Assembly (NCBI GenBank): GCA_026545225.1
Contig: CM048847.1
Span: 806,001-870,000 of the forward strand
Reading direction: 5' to 3'
Length of the DNA stretch: 64,000 nt
Origin: Cornus controversa
Lineage: Eukaryota; Streptophyta; Magnoliopsida; Cornales; Cornaceae
Both the position numbers and the translations under genes were made by a program. The notes beneath the pieces are model-generated. The model was not told the origin of the DNA. It saw only the letters and a list, made by a program, of their open reading frames with translations, and made no database searches. Within the stretch, counting starts at the first letter, position 1; the number at the start of each line of letters is the position of its first letter. Shown in pieces: positions 37,948 through 51,088 of this stretch.

Positions 37948-40156
37948 AACAAGTTTAGTTTGAGTTGTTCTGATTCAAAAACCCATTCCTTGAGCAGTCG
38001 TGCCATAATCAGAATCGTAAGTTTCTTTTTTCCAAATTAGACTATCAAACCATCCAAAAGAAGTGACGAACATGTCAATCCGATCTTCATCACAACCGTA
38101 TGGTGCTTTGTTCCAAGTTCGACCGTTTGGACATCTAAAGGAAACAATTAGCAAGCTACCAACCATTTTAAACTTGTTTCATTTGAGTTGTTTTGATTCG
38201 AAAACTGCATTCCAAGAGAAGTCGTGCCATAATACTAATCGTACGCTGCTTTTTTATAAATGAAACCATCAAAGCGTCCCAAAGAAACGACGAGCATGTT
38301 GATCCGATCTTCATCCATGTTTGTTTGAGTTGTTCTAAGTCGAAAAGAACAATTGCTTGCAATAATCAGGCATGACGACAACCGTATGGCGCTTTGTGCT
38401 AGAATTGACCATCTGGATGTTCAGAAAAATAGAGAATGACAAGAACGGTTTCGAACTTGTTTCGTTTGACTTGTCCTGATTCGAAAAGTCCCAATCCACG
38501 TGAAATCGTGCCATACCTAGAATTATACGTTGCTTTATGCCAAATTCAACCGTTAGGATGTCCTAAATCGAAAAGAGTAATTCCATGCTACACCCATGAA
38601 TGATCACAACCGTATGGTGCTCTATGCCAACTTCAACCATCTGGACAAGTAAAAGAAACAATTCCCAAGCTATCGATGATTTTAAACAAGTTTAGTTTGA
38701 GTTGTTTTGATTCAAAAACCCATTCCTTGAGAAGTCGTGCCATAATCGGAATCGTAAGTTTCTTTTTTCCAAATTAGACCATCAAAGCATCCAAAAGAAG
38801 TGACGAACATGTCAATCCGATCTTCATCACAACCGTATGGTGCTTTGTTCCAAGTTCGACCGTTTGGACATCTAAAGGAAACAATTAGCAAGCTACCAAC
38901 CATTTTAAACTTGTTTCATTTGAGTTGTTTTGATTCGAAAACCGCATTCCAAGAGAAGTCGTGCCATAATACTAATCGTACGCTGCTTTTTTCTAAATGA
39001 AACGATCAAAGCGTCCCAAAGAAACGACGAGCATGTCGATCCGATCTTCATCAATGTTTGTTTGAGTTGTTCTGAGTCGAAAAGAACAATTGCTTGCAAT
39101 AATTAGGCATGACGACAACCGTATGGCGCTTTGTGCTAGAATTGACCATGTGGATGTTCAGAAAAATAGAGAATGACGACAACGGTTTTGAACTTGTTTC
39201 GTTTGACTTGTCCTGATTTGAAAAGTCTAATCCACGTGAAATCATGCCATACTTAGAATTATACATTGCTTTATGCCAAATTCAACCATCAGGACGTCCT
39301 GAATCGAAAATAGTAATTCCTTGCTGCACTCATGAATGATCACAACCGTATGGTGCTCTATGCCTACTTCAACCATCTGAAAAAGTAAAAGAAACAATTC
39401 CCAAGCTATCGATGATTTTAAACAAGTTTAGTTTGAGTTGTTCTGATTCAAAAACCCATTCCTTGAGCAGTCGTGCCATAATCAGAATCGTAAGTTTCTT
39501 TTTTCCAAATTAGACCATCAAAGCATCCAAAAGAAGTGACGAACATGTCAATCCGATCTTCATCACAACCATATGGTGCTTTGTTCCAAGTTTGACCGTT
39601 TGGACATCTAAAGGAAACAATTAGCAAGCTACCAACCATTTTAAACTTGTTTCATTTGAGTTGTTTTGATTCGAAAACTGCATTCCAAGAGAAGTCGTGT
39701 CATAATACTAATCGTACGCTGCTTTTTTCTAAATGAAACCATCAAAGCGTCCCAAAGAAACGACGAGCATGTCAATCCGATCTTCATCCGTGTTTGTTTG
39801 AGTTGTTCTGAGTCGAAAGAACAATTGCTTGCAATAATCAGGCATGACGACAACCGTATGGCGCTTTGTGCTAGAATTGACCATCTGGATGTCCAGAAGA
39901 ATAGAGAATGACAACAACGGTTTCGAACTTGTTTCGTTTGACTTGTCCTGATTCGAAAAGTCACAATCCACGTGAAATCGTGCCATACCTAGAATTATAC
40001 GTTGCTTTATGCCAAATTCAACCGTCAGGATGTCCTGAATCGAAAAGAGTAATTCCATGCTACACCCATGAATGATCACAACCGTATGGTGCTCTATGCC
40101 AACTTCAACCATCTGGACAAGTAAAAGAAACAATTCCCAAGCTATCGATGATTTTA
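37948..40156 (+). repeat. Higher-order repeat copy 7: contracted, with chimeric monomers (2209 bp)
   Basis: Three monomers are present: Q (with private GACTATCAAACC), E with a Y-like m1 (ATCAATGTTTG and private AACGATCAAAG at 39001), and a monomer with a Q-type m3 (GAGCAGTCG) followed by a D-type m1 (TCGAAAGAAC). The third m3 follows a 230-bp-type m2. That is the full-length combination from which the S deletion product could have arisen. CpG-type changes here include ACCATATGG at 39570 and AGTTTGACC at 39589. Confidence 0.8.
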
Positions 40157-43100
40157 AACAAGTTTAGTTTGAGTTGTTCTGATTCAAAAACCCATTCCTT
40201 GAGCAGTCGTGCCATAATCAGAATCGTAAGTTTCTTTTTTCCAAATTAGACCATCAAAGCATCCAAAAGAAGTGACGAACATGTCAATCCGATCTTCATC
40301 ACAACCGTATGGTGCTTTGTTCCAAGTTCGACCGTTTGGACATCTAAAGGAAACAATTAGCAAGCTACCAACCATTTTAAACTTGTTTCATTTGAGTTAT
40401 TTTGATTCGAAAACAGCATTCCAAGAGAAGTCGTGCCATAATACTAATCGTCCGCTGCTTTTTTATAAATGAAACCATCAAAGCGTCCCAAAGAAACGAC
40501 GAGCATGTTGATCCGATCTTCATCAATGTTTGTTTGAGTTGTTCTAAGTCGAAAAGAATAATTGCTTGCAATAATCAGGCATGACGACAACCGTATGGCG
40601 CTTTGTGCTAGAATTGACCATCTGGATGTTCAGAAAAATAGAGAATGACAAGAACGGTTTCGAACTTGTTTCGTTTGACTTGTCCTGATTCGAAAAGTCC
40701 CAATCCACGTGAAATCGTGCCATACCTAGAATTATACGTTGCTTTATGCCAAATTCAACTGTCAGGATGTCCTAAATCGAAAAGAGTAATTCCATGCTAC
40801 ACCCATGAATGATCACAACCGTATGGTGCTCTATGCCAACTTCAACCATCTGGACAAGTAAAAGAAACAATTCCCAAGCTATCGATGATTTTAAACAAGT
40901 TTAGTTTGAGTTGTTTTGATTCAAAAACCCATTCCTTGAGAAGTCGTGCCATAATCGGAATCGTAAGTTTCTTTTTTCCAAATTAGACCATCAAAGCATC
41001 CAAAAGAAGTGACGAACATGTCAATCCGATCTTCATCACAACCGTATGGTGCTTTGTTCCAAGTTCGACCGTTTGGACATCTAAAGGAAACAATTAGCAA
41101 GCTACCAACCATTTTAAACTTGTTTCATTTGAGTTGTTTTGATTCGAAAACTGCATTCCAAGAGAAGTCGTGCCATAATACTAATCGTACGCTGCTTTTT
41201 TATAAATGAAACCATCAAAGCGTCCCAAAGAAACGACGAGCATGTCGAGCCGATCTTCATCCATGTTTGTTTGAGCTGTTCTGAGTCGAAAAGAACAATT
41301 GCTTGCAATAATCAGGCATGACGACAACCGTATGGCGCTTTGTGCTAGAATTGACCATCTGGATGTCCAGAAGAATAGAGAATGACTACAACGGTTTCGA
41401 ACTTGTTTCGTTTGACTTGTCCTGATTCGAAAAGTCCCAATCCACGTGAAATCGTGCCATACCTAGAATTATACGTTGCTTTATGCCAAATTCAACCGTC
41501 AGGATGTCCTGAATCGAAAAGAGTAATTCCATGCTGCACCCATGAATGAGCACAACCGTATGGTGCTCTATGCCAACTTCAACCATCTGGAAAAGTAAAA
41601 GAAACAATTCCCAAGCAATCGAGGATTTTAAACAAGTTTAGTTTGAGTTGTTCTGATTCAATAACCCATTCCTTGAGAAGTCGTGCCATAATCAGAATCG
41701 TAAGTTTCTTTTTTCCAAATTAGACCATCAAAGCATCCAAAAGAAGTGACGAACATGTCAATCCGATCTTCATCACAACCGTATGGTGCTTTGTTCCAAG
41801 TTCGACCGTTTGGACATCTAAAGGAAACAATTAGCAAGCTACCAACCATTTTAAACTTGTTTCATTTGAGTTGTTTTGATTCGAAAACCGCATTCCAAGA
41901 GAAGTCGTGCCATAATACTAATCGTACGCTGCTTTTTTCTAAATGAAACCATCAAAGCGTCCCAAAGAAACGACGAGCATGTCGATCCGATCTTCATCAA
42001 TGTTTGTTTGAGTTGTTCTGAGTCGAAAAGAACAATTGCTTGCAATAATCAGGCATGACGACAACCGTATGGCGCTTTGTGCTAGAATTGACCATGTGGA
42101 TGTTCAGAAAAATAGAGAATGACAACAACGGTTTTGAACTTGTTTCGTTTGACTTGTCCTGATTTGAAAAGTCTAATCCACGTGAAATCATGCCATACTT
42201 AGAATTATACATTGCTTTATGCCAAATTCAACCATCAGGACGTCCTGAATCGAAAATAGTAATTCCTTGCTGCACTCATGAATGATCACAACCATAGCAG
42301 TCGTGCCATAATCAGAATCGTAAGTTTCTTTTTTCCAAATTAGACCATCAAAGCATCCAAAAGAAGTGACGAACATGTCAATCCGATCTTCATCACAACC
42401 GTATGGTGCTTTGTTCCAAGTTCGACCGTTTGGACATCTAAAGGAAACAATTAGCAAGCTACCAACCATTTTAAACTTGTTTCATTTGAGTTGTTTTGAT
42501 TCGAAAACCGCATTCCAAGAGAAGTCGTGCCATAATACTAATCGTACGCTGCTTTTTTCTAAATGAAACCATCAAAGCGTCCCAAAGAAACGACGAGCAT
42601 GTCGATCCGATCTTCATCAATGTTTGTTTGAGTTGTTCTGAGTCGAAAAGAACAATTGCTTGCAATAATCAGGCATGACGACAACCGTATGGCGCTTTGT
42701 GCTAGAATTGACCATGTGGATGTTCAGAAAAATAGAGATTGACAACAACGGTTTTGAACTTGTTTCGTTTGACTTATCCTGATTTGAAAAGTCTAATCCA
42801 CGTGAAATCATGCCATACTTAGAATTATACATTGCTTTATGCCAAATTCAACCATCAGGACGTCCTGAATCGAAAATAGTAATTCCTTGCTGCACCCATG
42901 AATGATCACAACCGTATGGTGCTCTATGCCTACTTCAACCATCTGGAAAAGTAAAAGAAACAATTCCCAAGCTATCAAGGATTTTAAACAAGTTTAGTTT
43001 GAGTTGTTCTGATTCAAAAACCCATTCCTTGAGAAGTCATGCCATAATCAAAATCGTAAGTTTCTTTTTTCCAAATTAGACCATCAAAGCATCCAAAAGA

Positions 43101-43722
43101 AGTGACGAACATGTCAATCCGATCTTCATCACAACCGTATGGTGCTTTGTTCCAAGTTCGACCGTTTGGACATCTAAAGGAAACAATTAGCAAGCTACCA
43201 ACCATTTTAAACTTGTTTCATTTGAGTTGTTTTGATTCGAAAACTGCATTCCAAGAGAAGTCGTGTCATAATACTAATCGTACACTACTTTTTTCTAAAT
43301 GAAACCATCAAAGCGTCCCAAAGAAACGACGAGCATGTCAATCCGATCTTCATCCGTGTTTGTTTGAGTTGTTCTGAGTCGAAAGAACAATTGCTTGCAA
43401 TAATCAGGCATGACGACAACCGTATGGCGCTTTGTGCTAGAATTGACCATCTGGATGTCCAGAAAAATAGAGAATGACAACAACGGTTTCGAACTTGTTT
43501 CGTTTGACTTGTCCTGATTCGAAAAGTCCCAATCCACGTGAAATCGTGCCATACCTAGAATTATACGTTGCTTTATGCCAAATTCAACCGTCAGGATGTC
43601 CTGAATCGAAAAGAGTAATTCCATGCTGCACCCATGAATGATCACAACCGTATGGTGCTCTATGCCAACTTCAACCATCTGGACAAGTAAAAGAAACAAT
43701 TCCCAAGCTATCGATGATTTTA
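40157..43722 (+). repeat. Higher-order repeat copy 8: canonical Q-E-Y-S-D (3566 bp)
   Basis: It has the canonical order and length. The Q monomer carries private TCCGCTGC (40450) and ATCAATG with CTAAGTCG together. The D monomer has ATCAAAATCG near 43050. Part of it (from about 42500) matches 36750-38900 at a shift of 5775 bp, sharing GTCCAGAAAAATAG and GACTATCAAACC. Confidence 0.87.
41854..42473 (+). repeat. Short monomer S, copy 6 (620 bp)
   Basis: This is the last S monomer in the window, with its junction at 42296/42297. No S copy occurs before 22553 or after 42473, so S is confined to about 20 kb in the middle of the array. Confidence 0.88.
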
Positions 43723-46668
43723 AACAAGTTTAGTTTGAGTTGTTCTGATTCAAAAACCCATTCCTTGAGCAGTCGTGCCATAATCAGAATCGTAAGTTTC
43801 TTTTTTCCAAATTAGACTATCAAACCATCCAAAAGAAGTGACGAACATGTCAATCCGATCTTCATCACAACCGTATGGTGCTTTGTTCCAAGTTCGACCG
43901 TTTGGACATCTAAAGGAAACAATTAGCAAGCTACCAACCATTTTAAACTTGTTTCATTTGAGTTGTTTTGATTCGAAAACTGCATTCCAAGAGAAGTCGT
44001 GCCATAATACTAATCGTACGCTGCTTTTTTATAAATGAAACCATCAAAGCGTCCCAAAGAAACGACGAGCATGTTGATCCGATCTTCATCCATGTTTGTT
44101 TGAGTTGTTCTAAGTCGAAAAGAACAATTGCTTGCAATAATCAGGCATGACGACAACCGTATGGCGCTTTGTGCTAGAATTGACCATCTGGATGTTCAGA
44201 AAAATAGAGAATGACAAGAACGGTTTCGAACTTGTTTCGTTTGACTTGTCCTGATTCGAAAAGTCCCAATCCACGTGAAATCGTGCCATACCTAGAATTA
44301 TACGTTGCTTTATGCCAAATTCAACTGTCAGGATGTCCTAAATCGAAAAGAGTAATTCCATGCTACACCCATGAATGATCACAACCGTATGGTGCTCTAT
44401 GCCAACTTCAACCATCTGGACAAGTAAAAGAAACAATTCCCAAGCTATCGATGATTTTAAACAAGTTTAGTTTGAGTTGTTTTGATTCAAAAACCCATTC
44501 CTTGAGAAGTCGTGCCATAATCGGAATCGTAAGTTTCTTTTTTCCAAATTAGACCATCAAAGCATCCAAAAGAAGTGACGAACATGTCAATCCGATCTTC
44601 ATCACAACCGTATGGTGCTTTGTTCCAAGTTCGACCGTTTGGACATCTAAAGGAAACAATTAGCAAGCTACCAACCATTTTAAACTTGTTTCATTTGAGT
44701 TGTTTTGATTCGAAAACTGCATTCCAAGAGAAGTCGTGCCATAATACTAATCGTACGCTGCTTTTTTATAAATGAAACCATCAAAGCGTCCCAAAGAAAC
44801 GACGAGCATGTCGAGCCGATCTTCATCCATGTTTGTTTGAGCTGTTCTGAGTCGAAAAGAACAATTGCTTGCAATAATCAGGCATGACGACAACCGTATG
44901 GCGCTTTGTGCTAGAATTGACCATCTGGATGTCCAGAAGAATAGAGAATGACTACAACGGTTTCGAACTTGTTTCGTTTGACTTGTCCTGATTCGAAAAG
45001 TCCCAATCCACGTGAAATCGTGCCATACCTAGAATTATACGTTGCTTTATGCCAAATTCAACCGTCAGGATGTCCTGAATCGAAAAGAGTAATTCCATGC
45101 TGCACCCATGAATGAGCACAACCGTATGGTGCTCTATGCCAACTTCAACCATCTGGAAAAGTAAAAGAAACAATTCCCAAGCAATCGAGGATTTTAAACA
45201 AGTTTAGTTTGAGTTGTTCTGATTCAATAACCCATTCCTTGAGAAGTCGTGCCATAATCAGAATCGTAAGTTTCTTTTTTCCAAATTAGACCATCAAAGC
45301 ATCCAAAAGAAGTGACGAACATGTCAATCCGATCTTCATCACAACCGTATGGTGCTTTGTTCCAAGTTCGACCGTTTGGACATCTAAAGGAAACAATTAG
45401 CAAGCTACCAACCATTTTAAACTTGTTTCATTTGAGTTGTTTTGATTCGAAAACCGCATTCCAAGAGAAGTCGTGCCATAATACTAATCGTACGCTGCTT
45501 TTTTCTAAATGAAACCATCAAAGCGTCCCAAAGAAACGACGAGCATGTCGATCCGATCTTCATCAATGTTTGTTTGAGTTGTTCTGAGTCGAAAAGAACA
45601 ATTGCTTGCAATAATCAGGCATGACGACAACCGTATGGCGCTTTGTGCTAGAATTGACCATGTGGATGTTCAGAAAAATAGAGAATGACAAGAACGGTTT
45701 TGAACTTGTTTCGTTTGACTTGTCCTGATTTGAAAAGTCTAATCCACGTGAAATCATGCCATACTTAGAATTATACATTGCTTTATGCCAAATTTAACCA
45801 TCAGGACGTCCTGAATCGAAAATAGTAATTCCTTGCTGCACTCATGAATGATCACAACCGTATGGTGCTCTATGCCTACTTCAACCATCTGGAAAAGTAA
45901 AAGAAACAATTCCCAAGCTATCAAGGATTTTAAACAAGTTTAGTTTGAGTTGTTCTGATTCAAAAACCCATTCCTTGAGAAGTCATGCCATAATCAGAAT
46001 CGTAAGTTTCTTTTTTCCAAATTAGACCATCAAAGCATCCAAAAGAAGTGACGAACATGTCAATCCGATCTTCATCACAACCGTATGGTGCTTTGTTCCA
46101 AGTTCGACCGTTTGGACATCTAAAGGAAACAATTAGCAAGCTACCAACCATTTTAAACTTGTTTCATTTGAGTTGTTTTGATTCGAAAACTGCATTCCAA
46201 GAGAAGTCGTGTCATAATACTAATCGTACGCTACTTTTTTCTAAATGAAACCATCAAAGCGTCCCAAAGAAACGACGAGCATGTCAATCCGATCTTCATC
46301 CGTGTTTGTTTGAGTTGTTCTGAGTCGAAAGAACAATTGCTTGCAATAATCAGGCATGACGACAACCGTATGGCGCTTTGTGCTAGAATTGACCATCTGG
46401 ATGTCCAGAAGAATAGAGAATGACAACAACGGTTTCGAACTTGTTTCGTTTGACTTGTCCTGATTCGAAAAGTCCCAATCCACGTGAAATCGTGCCATAC
46501 CTAGAATTATACGTTGCTTTATGCCAAATTCAACCGTCAGGATGTCCTGAATCGAAAAGAGTAATTCCATGCTGCACCCATGAATGATCACAACCGTATG
46601 GTGCTCTATGCCAACTTCAACCATCTGGACAAGTAAAAGAAACAATTCCCAAGCTATCGATGATTTTA
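43723..46668 (+). repeat. Higher-order repeat copy 9: Q-E-Y-D, no S (2946 bp)
   Basis: Four monomers are present and the S position is absent. The Y-to-D m2 has ACAAGAACGGTTTTG and AATTTAACCATC (45793). Both recur exactly 4420 bp downstream (50213). Most of this copy belongs to the duplicated block described for 43820-52830. Confidence 0.85.
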
Positions 46669-48239
46669 AACAAGTTTAGTTTGAGTTGTTCTGATTCAAA
46701 AACCCATTCCTTGAGCAGTCGTGCCATAATCAGAATCGTAAGTTTCTTTTTTCCAAATTAGACCATCAAAGCATCCAAAAGAAGTGACGAACATGTCAAT
46801 CCGATCTTCATCACAACCGTATGGTGCTTTGTTCCAAGTTCGACCGTTTGGACATCTAAAGGAAACAATTAGCAAGCTACCAACCATTTTAAACTTATTT
46901 CATTTGAGTTGTTTTGATTCGAAAACAGCATTCCAAGAGAAGTCGTGCCATAATACTAATCGTACGCTGCTTTTTTATAAATGAAACCATCAAAGCGTCC
47001 CAAAGAAACGACGAGCATGTCGAGCCGATCTTCATCCATGTTTGTTTGACCTGTTCTGAGTCGAAAAGAACAATTGCTTGCAATAATCAGGCATGACGAC
47101 AACCGTATGGCGCTTTGTGCTAGAATTGACCATCTGGATGTTCAGAAAAATAGAGAATGACAAAAACGGTTTCGAACTTGTTTCGTTTGACTTGTCCTGA
47201 TTCGAAAAGTCCCAATCCACGTGAAATCGTGCCATACCTAGAATTATACGTTGCTTTATGCCAAATTCAACCGTCAGGATGTCCTAAATCGGAAAGAGTA
47301 ATTCCATGCTACACCCATGAATGATCACAACCGTATGGTGCTCTATGCCAACTTCAACCATCTGGACAAGTAAAAGAAACAATTCCCAAGCTATCGATGA
47401 TTTTAAACAAGTTTAGTTTGAGTTGTTTTGATTCAAAAACCCATTCCTTGAGAAGTCGTGCCATAATCGGAATCGTAAGTTTCTTTTTTCCAAATTAGAC
47501 CATCAAAGCATCCAAAAGAAGTGACGAACATGTCAATCCGATCTTCATCACAACCGTATGGTGCTTTGTTCCAAGTTCGACCGTTTGGACATCTAAAGGA
47601 AACAATTAGCAAGCTACCAACCATTTTAAACTTGTTTCATTTGAGTTGTTTTGATTCGAAAACTGCATTCCAAGAGAAGTCGTGCCATAATACTAATCGT
47701 ACGCTGCTTTTTTATAAATGAAACCATCAAAGCGTCCCAAAGAAACGACGAGCATGTCGAGCCGATCTTCATCCATGTTTGTTTGAGCTGTTCTGAGTCG
47801 AAAAGAACAATTGCTTGCAATAATCAGGCATGACGACAACCGTATGGTGCTTTGTGCTAGAATTGACCATCTGGATGTTCAGAAAAATAGAGAATGACAA
47901 CAACGGTTTCGAACTTGTTTCGTTTGACTTGTCCTGATTCGAAAAGTCCCAATCCACATGAAATCGTGCCATACCTAGAATTATACGTTGCTTTATGCCA
48001 AATTCAACCGTCAGGATGTCCTGAATCGAAAAGAGTAATTCCATGCTGCACCCATGAATGATCACAACCGTATGGTGCTCTATGCCAACTTCAACCATCT
48101 GGAAAAGTAAAAGAAAGAATTCCCAAGCAATCGAGGATTTTAAACAAGTTTAGTTTGAGTTGTTCTGATTCAATAACCCATTCCTTGAGAAGTCGTGCCA
48201 TAATCAGAATCGTAAGTTTCTTTTTTCCAAATTAGACCA
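43820..48239 (+). repeat. 4420-bp tandem duplication, copy 1
   Basis: From about 43820 the sequence recurs 4420 bp later with almost no change. Shared private marks are AATTTAACC (45793 and 50213), AAACTTATTTC (46891 and 51311), TTTGACCTGTTC (47043 and 51463), ACAAAAACGG (47160 and 51580), ATCGGAAAGAG (47288 and 51708) and AAAGAAAGAATTCCC (48111 and 52531). The only difference I noticed is CACATG at 47956 against CACGTG at 52376. The left boundary lies after GACTATCAAACC (43814), which copy 2 lacks. Confidence 0.85.
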
Positions 48240-51088
48240 TCAAAGCATCCAAAAGAAGTGACGAACATGTCAATCCGATCTTCATCACAACCGTATGGTG
48301 CTTTGTTCCAAGTTCGACCGTTTGGACATCTAAAGGAAACAATTAGCAAGCTACCAACCATTTTAAACTTGTTTCATTTGAGTTGTTTTGATTCGAAAAC
48401 TGCATTCCAAGAGAAGTCGTGCCATAATACTAATCGTACGCTGCTTTTTTATAAATGAAACCATCAAAGCGTCCCAAAGAAACGACGAGCATGTTGATCC
48501 GATCTTCATCCATGTTTGTTTGAGTTGTTCTAAGTCGAAAAGAACAATTGCTTGCAATAATCAGGCATGACGACAACCGTATGGCGCTTTGTGCTAGAAT
48601 TGACCATCTGGATGTTCAGAAAAATAGAGAATGACAAGAACGGTTTCGAACTTGTTTCGTTTGACTTGTCCTGATTCGAAAAGTCCCAATCCACGTGAAA
48701 TCGTGCCATACCTAGAATTATACGTTGCTTTATGCCAAATTCAACTGTCAGGATGTCCTAAATCGAAAAGAGTAATTCCATGCTACACCCATGAATGATC
48801 ACAACCGTATGGTGCTCTATGCCAACTTCAACCATCTGGACAAGTAAAAGAAACAATTCCCAAGCTATCGATGATTTTAAACAAGTTTAGTTTGAGTTGT
48901 TTTGATTCAAAAACCCATTCCTTGAGAAGTCGTGCCATAATCGGAATCGTAAGTTTCTTTTTTCCAAATTAGACCATCAAAGCATCCAAAAGAAGTGACG
49001 AACATGTCAATCCGATCTTCATCACAACCGTATGGTGCTTTGTTCCAAGTTCGACCGTTTGGACATCTAAAGGAAACAATTAGCAAGCTACCAACCATTT
49101 TAAACTTGTTTCATTTGAGTTGTTTTGATTCGAAAACTGCATTCCAAGAGAAGTCGTGCCATAATACTAATCGTACGCTGCTTTTTTATAAATGAAACCA
49201 TCAAAGCGTCCCAAAGAAACGACGAGCATGTCGAGCCGATCTTCATCCATGTTTGTTTGAGCTGTTCTGAGTCGAAAAGAACAATTGCTTGCAATAATCA
49301 GGCATGACGACAACCGTATGGCGCTTTGTGCTAGAATTGACCATCTGGATGTCCAGAAGAATAGAGAATGACTACAACGGTTTCGAACTTGTTTCGTTTG
49401 ACTTGTCCTGATTCGAAAAGTCCCAATCCACGTGAAATCGTGCCATACCTAGAATTATACGTTGCTTTATGCCAAATTCAACCGTCAGGATGTCCTGAAT
49501 CGAAAAGAGTAATTCCATGCTGCACCCATGAATGAGCACAACCGTATGGTGCTCTATGCCAACTTCAACCATCTGGAAAAGTAAAAGAAACAATTCCCAA
49601 GCAATCGAGGATTTTAAACAAGTTTAGTTTGAGTTGTTCTGATTCAATAACCCATTCCTTGAGAAGTCGTGCCATAATCAGAATCGTAAGTTTCTTTTTT
49701 CCAAATTAGACCATCAAAGCATCCAAAAGAAGTGACGAACATGTCAATCCGATCTTCATCACAACCGTATGGTGCTTTGTTCCAAGTTCGACCGTTTGGA
49801 CATCTAAAGGAAACAATTAGCAAGCTACCAACCATTTTAAACTTGTTTCATTTGAGTTGTTTTGATTCGAAAACCGCATTCCAAGAGAAGTCGTGCCATA
49901 ATACTAATCGTACGCTGCTTTTTTCTAAATGAAACCATCAAAGCGTCCCAAAGAAACGACGAGCATGTCGATCCGATCTTCATCAATGTTTGTTTGAGTT
50001 GTTCTGAGTCGAAAAGAACAATTGCTTGCAATAATCAGGCATGACGACAACCGTATGGCGCTTTGTGCTAGAATTGACCATGTGGATGTTCAGAAAAATA
50101 GAGAATGACAAGAACGGTTTTGAACTTGTTTCGTTTGACTTGTCCTGATTTGAAAAGTCTAATCCACGTGAAATCATGCCATACTTAGAATTATACATTG
50201 CTTTATGCCAAATTTAACCATCAGGACGTCCTGAATCGAAAATAGTAATTCCTTGCTGCACTCATGAATGATCACAACCGTATGGTGCTCTATGCCTACT
50301 TCAACCATCTGGAAAAGTAAAAGAAACAATTCCCAAGCTATCAAGGATTTTAAACAAGTTTAGTTTGAGTTGTTCTGATTCAAAAACCCATTCCTTGAGA
50401 AGTCATGCCATAATCAGAATCGTAAGTTTCTTTTTTCCAAATTAGACCATCAAAGCATCCAAAAGAAGTGACGAACATGTCAATCCGATCTTCATCACAA
50501 CCGTATGGTGCTTTGTTCCAAGTTCGACCGTTTGGACATCTAAAGGAAACAATTAGCAAGCTACCAACCATTTTAAACTTGTTTCATTTGAGTTGTTTTG
50601 ATTCGAAAACTGCATTCCAAGAGAAGTCGTGTCATAATACTAATCGTACGCTACTTTTTTCTAAATGAAACCATCAAAGCGTCCCAAAGAAACGACGAGC
50701 ATGTCAATCCGATCTTCATCCGTGTTTGTTTGAGTTGTTCTGAGTCGAAAGAACAATTGCTTGCAATAATCAGGCATGACGACAACCGTATGGCGCTTTG
50801 TGCTAGAATTGACCATCTGGATGTCCAGAAGAATAGAGAATGACAACAACGGTTTCGAACTTGTTTCGTTTGACTTGTCCTGATTCGAAAAGTCCCAATC
50901 CACGTGAAATCGTGCCATACCTAGAATTATACGTTGCTTTATGCCAAATTCAACCGTCAGGATGTCCTGAATCGAAAAGAGTAATTCCATGCTGCACCCA
51001 TGAATGATCACAACCGTATGGTGCTCTATGCCAACTTCAACCATCTGGACAAGTAAAAGAAACAATTCCCAAGCTATCGATGATTTTA
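46669..51088 (+). repeat. Higher-order repeat copy 10: six monomers (4420 bp)
   Basis: The order is Q, E, a chimera (Y-type m3 TTCAATAACCC followed by Q-type m1 with CTAAGTCG), E, Y, D. The chimera at about 48143-48650 marks the joint of the 4420-bp tandem duplication. Confidence 0.83.
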
